Below, in pieces: positions 1-5,455 of a stretch of DNA of 6,142 nucleotides; the first letter of the stretch is position 1; each line of letters opens with the position of its first letter. The position numbers were made by a program, and so were the translations under genes. The notes beneath the pieces were generated by a model. The model ran no database searches. It was not told where the DNA came from and was given only the letters and a program-made list of their open reading frames with translations. This stretch comes from Thiocapsa sp. UBA6158 (GTDB taxonomy: Bacteria; Pseudomonadota; Gammaproteobacteria; Chromatiales; Chromatiaceae). Location of the stretch: the NCBI RefSeq assembly GCF_002423035.1, contig NZ_DIUM01000103.1, positions 1-6,142 of the forward strand, in the 5' to 3' direction.

Positions 1-2008
1 CGTTGTCCCAGGCGCCGCCGGCGTTCGAGAGAAAGACCGCGAGCACGAAGCCGCTCGCAAGACCGCCCATCAGCAGACCGATCACGCCTGCGACACCCAG
101 CAACAGGCCCACCACGACAGGCGCGATGACCGCCAGGAGGGCCGGCAGCACCATCTCGCGCTGCGCTCCGACGGTGGAGATGGCGACACAGCGCTCATAG
201 TCCGGCTGCGAGGTCCCCTGAAGGATGCCCGGATCTTCGCGAAACTGCCGGCGCACCTCTTCCACCATCATGATGGCCGCGCGCCCGACCGCCTGCACCG
301 TCAAGCCGCTGAAGACAAAGGCGACCATCGAGCCGATCAGCAGGCCCACGAGAACGGTCGGGTTGAGCAAGGTCACGTTGAAGAAGGTCATGAAATCGGT
401 CAGGGTCGCCTGAGCCGTCGCAACCGTCGCGCCGTTGCCGAGCGTCAAGACCGTCTGCCCCATATTCACCAACTCGATGCGGATCACCTCGATATAGGAG
501 GCGATGAGCGCGAGTGCGGTCAAGGCTGCGGAACCGATCGCAAACCCCTTGCCGGTCGCCGCCGTGGTGTTGCCCAGTGAATCCAGTGCATCGGTGCGCG
601 CCCGCACCTCGGCGCCCATCCCGCTCATTTCGGCGTTGCCGCCGGCATTATCCGCGATCGGACCGTAGGCATCGCTGGCGAGCGTGATGCCCAGGGTAGA
701 GAGCATCCCGACCGCCGCGATGGCCACGCCATAGAGACCCAGGTTCATCTGGGTCAGATCGAAACCGGACGCGAAGAGGAAGGCCAACAGGGTCCCGGCG
801 CCGACCGCCAGGACCGGAATCGCGGTCGACAGCATACCCACGCCGACGCCTGCGATGATAAGGGTTGCCGGGCCGCCTTCGGCTTGGGCGGCGATGAGCC
901 GGGTTGGCCCATAGCTGGGAGAGGTGGAATACTCGGTCGAGCGACCGACGATGATACCCGTGACCAGGCCGGTCACCACGGCGCCCCAGATCCCCCAGAC
1001 GTTCGGGATGCCGAGCAACAGCAGCAACCCGGCGGAGGCCACCACAATCATGAGCGCACTGGCGTTGATGCCGCGCGAGAGTGACCCGAGCAGATCCTTT
1101 TGGGTCGCGCCCTCTTCGGTCTTGACCAGATAGACCCCGACGATCGACAGCAGGATACCGATGCCGGCAATGGCGATGGGGGCCACCACGGCCTTCATCT
1201 GAAGCGTGGGGTCTAGGACATAGGCGGCCGCACCGAGCGCAGAGGCCGCGAGGATCGAGCCACAGTAGGACTCGAAAAGGTCTGCACCCATGCCGGCGAC
1301 GTCACCAACGTTATCCCCGACGTTATCCGCGATCACGGCCGGATTGCGTGGGTCGTCCTCCGGGATGCCGGACTCGACCTTACCGACCAGATCGGCACCT
1401 ACGTCCGCGGCCTTGGTAAAGATACCGCCGCCGACACGCGCGAACATGGCCTGCATCGAAGCACCCACGCCGAATGTCAGGATGGTCGTGGTGACCAACA
1501 CCATGCGGACCCCTTCACCGGCTGCGCTGTGGGGGATCAGCAGGTCGGCCAGGATGAACCAGACTACGATGTTGCCGAGCCCGAGCCCGACGACCACCAA
1601 TCCCATGACGGCACCGCTTCGGAACGCGATCTTCAACGCCTCCGGGAGCGATGTCCGGGCGGCCGCCGCCGTACGCGTGGAGGCACGGGTTGCAGTCTGC
1701 ATGCCGAAATAGCCCGCGAGCGCCGAGAAAAAGCCTCCGAAGACGAAGGTAAAGGGCAGCCAGGGGTTTTGAACATGGTAGTAGTAAGCGAGGACGCCGA
1801 AGACGATGGTCACGGCCGCAAACACCAAGAACATGACCTTGTACTGCTGGCGCAGATAGGCCATGGCGCCGTGGCGCACATGGTCGCCGATCTCCTGCAT
1901 CAACGCGGTTCCCTGGTCCTGCCGGAGCATCTCCTTGAAAAACTTCCGGGCATAGATCATCGCCAACAGCACGGCGATCGGTGCGATCCAAAAGACAGGC
2001 TCGTTCAT
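1..2008 (-). CDS. hppA: Membrane-bound ion-translocating inorganic pyrophosphatase (M-PPase), 3' end cut by window edge
   Basis: This integral inner-membrane enzyme hydrolyses pyrophosphate to two phosphates and couples this to pumping H+ and/or Na+ out of the cytoplasm. 669 codons are visible, starting MNEPVFWIAP and ending GGAWDN at the edge. Family members continue for roughly 60 further residues, so the protein should be about 730 aa. Many long hydrophobic stretches fit the usual 16-helix fold. Family motifs are intact: FTKAAD with K199, EDDPRNP at 217-223, DNVGDNVGD at 228-236, ADNAGG with D453/N454, and GGAWDN at 664-669. GNTTAATGKG (479-488) has Ala483 and Gly486 where K+-independent enzymes have Lys and Thr, marking the K+-dependent subfamily. 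Glu246 in DLFES sits where the Thermotoga Na+-pump has its ion-site Glu. No in-frame start lies close upstream. GGA about 6 nt before ATG is only a weak ribosome site. An intrinsic terminator ends 26 nt before the start. Family identity is near certain; ion specificity is inferred. Confidence 0.97.
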   Translation of the reverse strand, partial: MNEPVFWIAPIAVLLAMIYARKFFKEMLRQDQGTALMQEIGDHVRHGAMAYLRQQYKVMFLVFAAVTIVFGVLAYYYHVQNPWLPFTFVFGGFFSALAGYFGMQTATRASTRTAAAARTSLPEALKIAFRSGAVMGLVVVGLGLGNIVVWFILADLLIPHSAAGEGVRMVLVTTTILTFGVGASMQAMFARVGGGIFTKAADVGADLVGKVESGIPEDDPRNPAVIADNVGDNVGDVAGMGADLFESYCGSILAASALGAAAYVLDPTLQMKAVVAPIAIAGIGILLSIVGVYLVKTEEGATQKDLLGSLSRGINASALMIVVASAGLLLLLGIPNVWGIWGAVVTGLVTGIIVGRSTEYSTSPSYGPTRLIAAQAEGGPATLIIAGVGVGMLSTAIPVLAVGAGTLLAFLFASGFDLTQMNLGLYGVAIAAVGMLSTLGITLASDAYGPIADNAGGNAEMSGMGAEVRARTDALDSLGNTTAATGKGFAIGSAALTALALIASYIEVIRIELVNMGQTVLTLGNGATVATAQATLTDFMTFFNVTLLNPTVLVGLLIGSMVAFVFSGLTVQAVGRAAIMMVEEVRRQFREDPGILQGTSQPDYERCVAISTVGAQREMVLPALLAVIAPVVVGLLLGVAGVIGLLMGGLASGFVLAVFLSNAGGAWDN

Positions 2009-2034
2009 GGGTATTCCAATGGACGTGGGAGGCC

Positions 2035-2064
2035 AAAAAAACCCGCCGCAGGAGATGCGTCGGG
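2035..2064 (-). terminator. Intrinsic (Rho-independent) terminator after the unknown gene, just ahead of hppA
   Basis: Read on the minus strand, CCCG-A-CGCA pairs with TGCG-G-CGGG around a 5-nt loop, giving eight base pairs with one internal mismatch. Seven consecutive T follow immediately (2041 down to 2035). It begins 43 nt after the stop codon of the unknown gene and ends 26 nt before the hppA start. It should separate the two genes, unless it acts as an attenuator in an hppA leader. Confidence 0.85.
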
Positions 2065-2106
2065 CAGGATCCGAGTCCGAGACTCAGAAGAATCCAGGAC
2101 CGCGGA

Positions 2107-2886
2107 TCACTCGAGCGCAGTCACCACTGCAGAGCGCCACCAGCCCCGATGCCGATTCTCCAGCTCCTCGAGATTCGGAAAGCGGTAGAAGGCAAAGTCG
2201 GTCTGGTCGCCGACATAGAAGCCACCTTGAACCATGCGGTAGAGCACGCCCTCCTTGACCTGCTTGAGCACCAGCTTGCTCGGCTTGGTGTCGTTGTACT
2301 TGAGTTCGTAGAGCACATCGCGTAGATGTGCGAGGTTCGAATAGGGTAGATCGTCGGCCGCACCGTTCTCGGGATCGATCGCAAGCGCGCCGAGGCGAAG
2401 CTCGGAGAAAACCAGGCGAGGGACGTGAACGGTGTGTGACGGATCCGTGATGGCGTTGCAGAAATCGTGCGGATCCGAACGGCTGGCGACCATCGGTGTG
2501 ATGGGACAGAACTCTTGATAGAGATGCAGGCGGCCGCCGGGCTCCGGGAGATAAACCGAGCGCGACAGCTCGAGTGTCTTGCCGTCGTTCGTCACCAGAT
2601 AGAGGTTGCCGAGTGCGGAGACCGGGATACGCGACAAGACACGGTAGATCGAGAGATAGACCGAGCGCTTCGGGGCACCGTCGGGCTGGGTGATGCACCG
2701 CTCGTCCATCAGATGAAACGGGAAGTCGTCGGAGCGGAATGCGGGATCGACCTCGAAAAAGATCGCCTCGCCTTTGACATGGGCCTTGGAGCCGACCGCG
2801 TAGTAGCTGCCGAATGCCTCCGGCTCGAGCATCGACGCGATCAGGGCCTGCGGGATCAAGGACAGATACAGATGCTTTTCAGCCAT
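2107..2886 (-). CDS. Conserved-looking soluble protein of unknown function (259 aa)
   Basis: I do not recognise this family. The start chosen is the ATG at 2886, because GAGG lies 6 nt upstream; an upstream in-frame start at 2940 would add 18 residues without a visible ribosome site and would overlap the likely promoter. The protein begins MAEKHLYLSL and shows no signal peptide or membrane segment, so it is probably cytoplasmic. It looks like one globular mixed alpha/beta domain with alternating aromatic and charged strands, such as GEAIFFEVDP (39-48), RSVYLSIYRV (74-83) and GNLYLVTNDGKTLEL (93-107). A charged helix-like segment at about 184-215 precedes an aromatic C-terminal part containing GGFYVGDQTDFAFYRF (221-236). 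Cysteines at 64, 127 and 143 form no metal motif. Codon use fits the neighbouring genes and no frameshift is seen. It has its own promoter-like sequence and a strong terminator, suggesting a single-gene transcript. That it is a real gene is likely; its function is open. Confidence 0.8.
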   Translation of the reverse strand: MAEKHLYLSLIPQALIASMLEPEAFGSYYAVGSKAHVKGEAIFFEVDPAFRSDDFPFHLMDERCITQPDGAPKRSVYLSIYRVLSRIPVSALGNLYLVTNDGKTLELSRSVYLPEPGGRLHLYQEFCPITPMVASRSDPHDFCNAITDPSHTVHVPRLVFSELRLGALAIDPENGAADDLPYSNLAHLRDVLYELKYNDTKPSKLVLKQVKEGVLYRMVQGGFYVGDQTDFAFYRFPNLEELENRHRGWWRSAVVTALE

Positions 2887-2939
2887 GCCGAGCCTCGCCG
2901 TGATGTGCCCGGATCTCCGAACGGACCCGGTGTTTCTCA

Positions 2940-2968
2940 ATTATCACCATAAATGCAGGCAATGTGGA
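2940..2968 (-). promoter_or_regulatory. Probable sigma70-type promoter of the unknown 259-aa gene
   Basis: On the minus strand, TCCACA (2968-2963, 4 of 6 to TTGACA) and GATAAT (2945-2940, 5 of 6 to TATAAT) are separated by 17 nt. Transcription would begin near 2933 and give a leader of about 47 nt. The segment is noticeably more AT-rich than its surroundings, as expected for a promoter. This is pattern evidence only. Confidence 0.5.
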
Positions 2969-3132
2969 GAGCAGATCAGGATGATGAGTAAGAAAGGGAC
3001 ATCGAGCGGGCGGTGCGTGCGCTGTCGGATCGAAGCGGCGGCGGAGCAATGCCGGAGAGCGAGGGATGTTTGGAGCGCACATCGGTCGAGAACGTCGAGC
3101 GGGCGTGGGGCGGGCCGTGCGGAAGGTGGGTT

Positions 3133-3185
3133 GGATACGTCCCTGTATCCGAATCGACTCGGGGCTCGGTCTGTGCCGAAGCCCC
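3133..3185 (-). terminator. Tandem hairpins following the sulfur globule gene
   Basis: Two strong inverted repeats lie 19 nt and more after the stop codon. The first (3185-3161) pairs GGGGCT with AGCCCC and CGG with CCG, with one bulged base and a 6-nt loop. The second (3150-3133) pairs GGATAC with GTATCC around a 6-nt loop. No T tract follows either stem, so these are not classical intrinsic terminators. They may protect the 3' end of an abundant mRNA or assist Rho-dependent termination. Confidence 0.4.
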
Positions 3186-3203
3186 TAGGCGACTAGATCA
3201 TCC

Positions 3204-3620
3204 TTATTGAGCAGGAGCAGCCGGGGGCGCCATCGGGGCAGGCATTGCGCCGCCGTAAGGAGCACCGTAGCCGGGCGCACCGTAAGGGGCGCCATAGCCG
3301 GGCGCGCCGTAGGGGGCACCATAGCCGTAAGGAGCGCCGTAGCCGTACCCGTCGCCATAACCGTAACCGCGACCGTAGCCACGGCCCTGACCACGTCCGT
3401 AGCTGCGGCCGCTTCCGCTCATGTTCATGTTGAAGTCGCCGGTGCCGTCACCGAACATGTCGCCGAAGTTGTCCATCATGCCGCTGCCGTAGCCGGGGCC
3501 ACCGCCGTAACCACCCGGACCGCCGTAGCCCGGGCCGCCCCACCACGCGCTGGCCGAGAAGGAAGCGCCAGCCAGAGCGACAACGGCTGCAAGACCTGCA
3601 AACTTGATCGTTTTATTCAT
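3204..3620 (-). CDS. Sulfur globule envelope protein (secreted, Gly/Tyr-rich, Chromatiaceae CV type)
   Basis: This is a structural protein of the envelope around periplasmic sulfur globules, which store sulfur during sulfide or thiosulfate oxidation. It has 138 residues. A typical Sec signal peptide (1-25: MNKT, a hydrophobic core, then SASA) is probably cleaved before W26, leaving about 113 residues. The mature part has four zones: a WWGGPGYGGPGG-type Gly region (26-47), an Asp/Asn/Met-rich segment (48-67), an Arg/Gly/Tyr region (71-92), and repeats of APYGAPGYG (about 96-123) before an Ala/Pro tail. There is no cysteine. Composition and order match known sulfur globule proteins of purple sulfur bacteria; which paralogue (A, B or C) I cannot tell. 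The start is supported by AGGA 5 nt upstream, with GAGG just before it. A promoter-like sequence lies about 290 nt upstream and hairpins follow the gene, suggesting a separate, abundant transcript. Confidence 0.92.
   Translation of the reverse strand: MNKTIKFAGLAAVVALAGASFSASAWWGGPGYGGPGGYGGGPGYGSGMMDNFGDMFGDGTGDFNMNMSGSGRSYGRGQGRGYGRGYGYGDGYGYGAPYGYGAPYGAPGYGAPYGAPGYGAPYGGAMPAPMAPPAAPAQ
3252..3335 (-). repeat. In-gene 27-bp tandem repeat encoding APYGAPGYG units
   Basis: Residues 102-110 and 111-119 are identical APYGAPGYG units. They are flanked by partial units (APYGYG at 96-101 and APYG at 120-123). At DNA level the copies differ mainly at third codon positions, so the repeat is conserved as protein and is not a very recent duplication. 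Such tracts can change length by slippage or recombination. Confidence 0.85.
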
Positions 3621-3652
3621 GTTCGTCCTACCTCTAATCAGGAAACGTTGAG

Positions 3653-3668
3653 TGCGGGCGTGCCCGCA
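3653..3668. promoter_or_regulatory. Perfect palindrome just upstream of the sulfur globule gene
   Basis: TGCGGGC and GCCCGCA flank a 2-bp centre, 33 bp upstream of the start codon. The half-site TGCGGGC recurs at 3706-3712. It could be a dimeric repressor operator or a hairpin in the mRNA leader; the sequence alone does not decide. Confidence 0.35.
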
Positions 3669-3731
3669 ATGAGGTCTCCGAAGCCGGGGATGCTGTGTCT
3701 CCGACTGCGGGCTTAACGTGGAGCCAGCGGT

Positions 3732-3770
3732 CGAACCCCGAGGGGTTCGGGCTCAGCCCCGAAGTGAGCC
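3732..3770. repeat. Two abutting palindromes (REP-like or leader hairpins)
   Basis: CGAACCCC/GGGGTTCG (3732-3749, 2-bp centre) is followed directly by GGCTCA/TGAGCC (3750-3770, 9-bp loop). A third pairing, TTCGGG with CCCGAA (about 3746-3763), would compete with both, so alternative folds are possible. No T tract follows on either strand. Paired palindromes of this kind resemble dispersed intergenic repeats of proteobacteria, but one copy cannot show dispersal. Confidence 0.4.
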
Positions 3771-3918
3771 GTATGAAGGCGCAAACAGCCGACCGGCGCG
3801 ATTTGCCGTGTTGCGCAAATCCGAGCAGAAGGGGAGGTTGCAGGCTCGACGGCCCATCGGAGTAACAGCTTACCCTGCGAAGGAGCTCGGGCCGCTCATT
3901 ACCGGTAGAAGCGCAGCG

Positions 3919-3948
3919 AGTATAGGCGTCGATGGCGTGATGACGCAA
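3919..3948 (-). promoter_or_regulatory. Candidate sigma70 promoter for the sulfur globule gene
   Basis: On the minus strand, TTGCGT (3948-3943) and TATACT (3924-3919, 5 of 6 to TATAAT) are 18 nt apart. Transcription would begin near 3912, giving an untranslated leader of about 290 nt that contains the palindromes at 3800-3821, 3732-3770 and 3653-3668. It is the best -10 match I found upstream of the gene; a closer promoter is not excluded. Confidence 0.4.
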
Positions 3949-4091
3949 CGCATTAAACAGCGCCTGCGGGTCGACCGGGCCGCGATCGGGTCAGCCGAGC
4001 GCACCCGTAGAGCGCGTCCTTCGGGGGAAATGGAGCCGATGCCGAGGACGGCAATCGAGCTGAAACAGGGGTTTCCGTCACAAGAACGGCC

Positions 4092-4117
4092 CATGTCCCC
4101 GCCCGGACCGGGACATG
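4092..4117 (-). terminator. Inverted repeat downstream of metF, possible terminator
   Basis: CATGTCCC and GGGACATG form perfect 8-bp arms around a 10-nt loop, about 100 nt after the metF stop codon. Read on the minus strand, only a weakly T-containing stretch follows (GTTCTTGTG). It may end or stabilise the metF transcript, but it lacks a true U tract. Confidence 0.3.
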
Positions 4118-4216
4118 AGCCGGAGCGACAAACCTCATTTATTACGTTGGTTAAAGTGGCATGCATCCGGACGGAGCAAGGTCGGTGCGCCGCGGATGCC
4201 CCCGGCCCGTTCGAGC

Positions 4217-5080
4217 TCAGGCCGGACGCGGAAGGGCGAGATCCTGCCACAGGCGCAGCGTCGGACCCGACTGGTTCATCGTATAGAAGTGCAGACCCGG
4301 CGCACCGCCGTCGATCAGCCGACGGCAGAGGTTGAGCACGACCTCATGCCCGAAGGCCCGCAGACTCTCCACGTCGTCGCCATAACCCTCGAGTCGGCGG
4401 CGCACCCAGCGCGGGATCTCGGCACCGCAGGCGTCGGAGAAACGCGCGAGCTGCGTGTAGTTGGTGATGGGCATGATGCCGGGGATGATCGGCACGGTGA
4501 CGCCGACCCGATCGCAACTCTCGACGAAGGCGAAGTAGGCATCCGGGTTATAGAAGTACTGCGTGATGGCCGCATCCGCGCCGGCCTCGACCTTGCGCTT
4601 GAAGTTGGCGAGATCGCGCTCGGGGCTGCCCGATTGCGGGTGATACTCGGGATAGGCGGCGACCTCGATCTTGAAGGTATCCCCGAATGCGTCGCGGATG
4701 AAGGTGACCAGCTCGTTGGCGTAGCGGAAATCGCCGCCGGTGCCTCCGCCCATGCCGGATGGAAGATCCCCTCGCAGGGCCACGAGACGTCGGATCCCCT
4801 GCTCCCGGTAACGGCCGAGGATCTCGCTGATCTCGGCCCGTGCCGAGCCGACACAGGCGATGTGCGGGGCGGTCTCGATGTGGTGACCACGCAGCCAGTC
4901 GACGGTCTCGAATGTGCGGTCGCGCGTGGAGCCCCCTGCCCCGTAGGTCACCGAGAAGTAGCCCGGCGAGACGCTGTTGATCTCGGCGATCTCGCGCTTG
5001 AGCTTCTCCATTCCCTCCGGGGTCTTGGGCGGGAAGAGCTCGACACTGTAGGTCGTGGTTTGCTGTGATTGGAGCGGCAT
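4217..5080 (-). CDS. metF: Methylenetetrahydrofolate reductase (FAD-dependent)
   Basis: This cytoplasmic flavoenzyme reduces 5,10-methylene-THF to 5-methyl-THF, the methyl donor for methionine synthase. The 287 residues are close to the 296 of E. coli MetF and cover the whole catalytic TIM barrel. Motifs in order are SVELFPPK with the catalytic Glu14, VTYGAGGSTRDRT (44-56), LRGDLP with the flavin-contacting Asp105, AYPEYHP (142-148), TQYFYN with Gln174 (173-178), PGIMPITN (200-207), EIPRW (221-225) and LHFYTMN (263-269). A glycine-rich loop (109-116, GMGGGTGG) replaces a less glycine-rich loop in E. coli. The ATG at 5080 follows GGAGG with a rather long 10-nt gap; further GGAGG copies lie upstream in a 7-bp tandem repeat. 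ahcY, 374 bp upstream on the same strand, feeds homocysteine to the same cycle, a common proteobacterial pairing. All expected residues are present, so activity is likely. Confidence 0.98.
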   Translation of the reverse strand: MPLQSQQTTTYSVELFPPKTPEGMEKLKREIAEINSVSPGYFSVTYGAGGSTRDRTFETVDWLRGHHIETAPHIACVGSARAEISEILGRYREQGIRRLVALRGDLPSGMGGGTGGDFRYANELVTFIRDAFGDTFKIEVAAYPEYHPQSGSPERDLANFKRKVEAGADAAITQYFYNPDAYFAFVESCDRVGVTVPIIPGIMPITNYTQLARFSDACGAEIPRWVRRRLEGYGDDVESLRAFGHEVVLNLCRRLIDGGAPGLHFYTMNQSGPTLRLWQDLALPRPA

Positions 5081-5089
5081 GGCTTAGGA

Positions 5090-5117
5090 GCCTCCGGCCT
5101 CCGGCCTCCAGCCTCCG
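5090..5117 (-). repeat. Four tandem 7-bp units giving repeated Shine-Dalgarno-like motifs before metF
   Basis: On the plus strand the units read GCCTCCG, GCCTCCG, GCCTCCA, GCCTCCG. In the metF mRNA each reads as GGAGGC, so GGAGG recurs every 7 nt. The copy nearest the start ends 10 nt before the ATG, slightly farther than usual. Copy number could vary by slippage and alter ribosome binding. Confidence 0.8.
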
Positions 5118-5354
5118 GCGCGGCGCAGACACGCGATCAGTGGCTTCGATCCGGCGGCGAATGGGTGGAGATGGGCGGCGCCGCGACAGGCATCGAACGC
5201 CGACCGGATGATCTGCGCAGGTCGCGCGAAGCGCCCGACGCAGGCGCGACCCCGGCACGCGGTGTCGCGAGCAGACCCGGGCTTAGACGACAGGCACCAT
5301 CGCCGTCTTCGATCCACCGTGCACGAACCCTCGCGCCTGAATCACACGCGATCT

Positions 5355-5372
5355 AGTCTTTGGTCAAAGACT
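5355..5372. promoter_or_regulatory. Perfect 18-bp palindrome between ahcY and metF
   Basis: AGTCTTTG and CAAAGACT flank a 2-bp centre. It lies about 85 bp after ahcY and 275 bp before metF. It is AT-richer than its surroundings and resembles a dimeric regulator operator, but it matches neither a run of MetJ boxes nor another site I can name with confidence. A hairpin role in RNA is also possible. Confidence 0.35.
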
Positions 5373-5374
5373 TC

Positions 5375-5455
5375 AACCGCGCCGAATCCAACGCGTCGAG
5401 GTACCCGCGAGGTCGCGAAACCCGCAACCTCGATAGGATCGCGACGGGCGCGGTT
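5375..5455 (-). ncRNA. Predicted 81-nt folded RNA element starting at the ahcY stop codon
   Basis: In the ahcY transcript, AACCGCGCC (5455-5447, beginning with the last base of the stop codon) can pair with GGCGCGGTT (5383-5375). Inside this, ATCC (5439-5436) can pair with GGAT (5389-5386). A 10-bp hairpin, CGAGGTTGCG/CGCGACCTCG with a 5-nt loop and one G-U pair, occupies 5432-5408. No T tract follows. The helices are directly visible; that they form a functional 3' stability, termination or processing element is inference. Confidence 0.35.

Larger units (their letters stand above)
3621..4216. other. 596-bp intergenic region between metF and the sulfur globule gene
   Basis: I see no convincing gene here; the open frames present lack ribosome sites and consistent codon use. 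It contains a promoter-like sequence (3919-3948) and several perfect inverted repeats: 3653-3668 (7-bp arms), 3732-3749 (8-bp arms), 3750-3770 (6-bp arms), 3800-3821 (7-bp arms) and 4092-4117 (8-bp arms). A direct repeat GTCTCCGA occurs at 3674 and 3697. A locally AT-rich patch lies at about 4131-4160. Confidence 0.7.
5081..5454. other. 374-bp ahcY-metF spacer rich in inverted repeats
   Basis: There is no convincing gene. A GTG-started minus-strand frame (5317-5084, 77 codons) ends just before metF but has no visible ribosome site. The spacer holds the tandem 7-bp repeat (5090-5117) and inverted repeats at 5220-5251 (8-bp arms GGTCGCGC/GCGCGACC, 16-nt loop), 5355-5372 and 5408-5432, plus the 9-bp pair 5375-5383/5447-5455. 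I looked for the conserved core of the SAH riboswitch and did not see it. Confidence 0.65.

Noticed and set aside
1290..2325. Several plus-strand ORFs opposite hppA and the start of the unknown gene
   Set aside because: They are low-complexity Arg/Pro/Ser-rich translations of the opposite strand of clear genes.
2887..2940. Longer start (18 extra residues) for the 259-aa unknown protein
   Set aside because: The extension lacks a ribosome site and overlaps the likely promoter and leader, whereas the ATG at 2886 has GAGG at good spacing.
3207..3716. Plus-strand ORF of 169 codons opposite the sulfur globule gene
   Set aside because: Its Arg/Ala/Val repeats simply mirror the repeat codons of the minus-strand gene, which has a signal peptide and a good ribosome site.
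3653..3821. CRISPR array
   Set aside because: The repeats are short, palindromic, unlike one another and irregularly spaced, with no repeat-spacer periodicity.
3634..3948. Minus-strand ORF of 104 codons upstream of the sulfur globule gene
   Set aside because: It covers the palindromes and the region after the candidate promoter, has no ribosome site, and looks like a chance translation of repeat-rich DNA.
4115..5068. Long plus-strand ORF (317 codons) opposite metF
   Set aside because: It is antisense to a complete, motif-bearing metF, has no ribosome site and resembles no known family; long antisense frames are expected in GC-rich genes.
5081..5454. SAH or SAM riboswitch between ahcY and metF
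   Set aside because: The conserved core of the SAH riboswitch was not found on the minus strand, and that element normally lies upstream of ahcY, outside this window. A covariance-model search could settle it.
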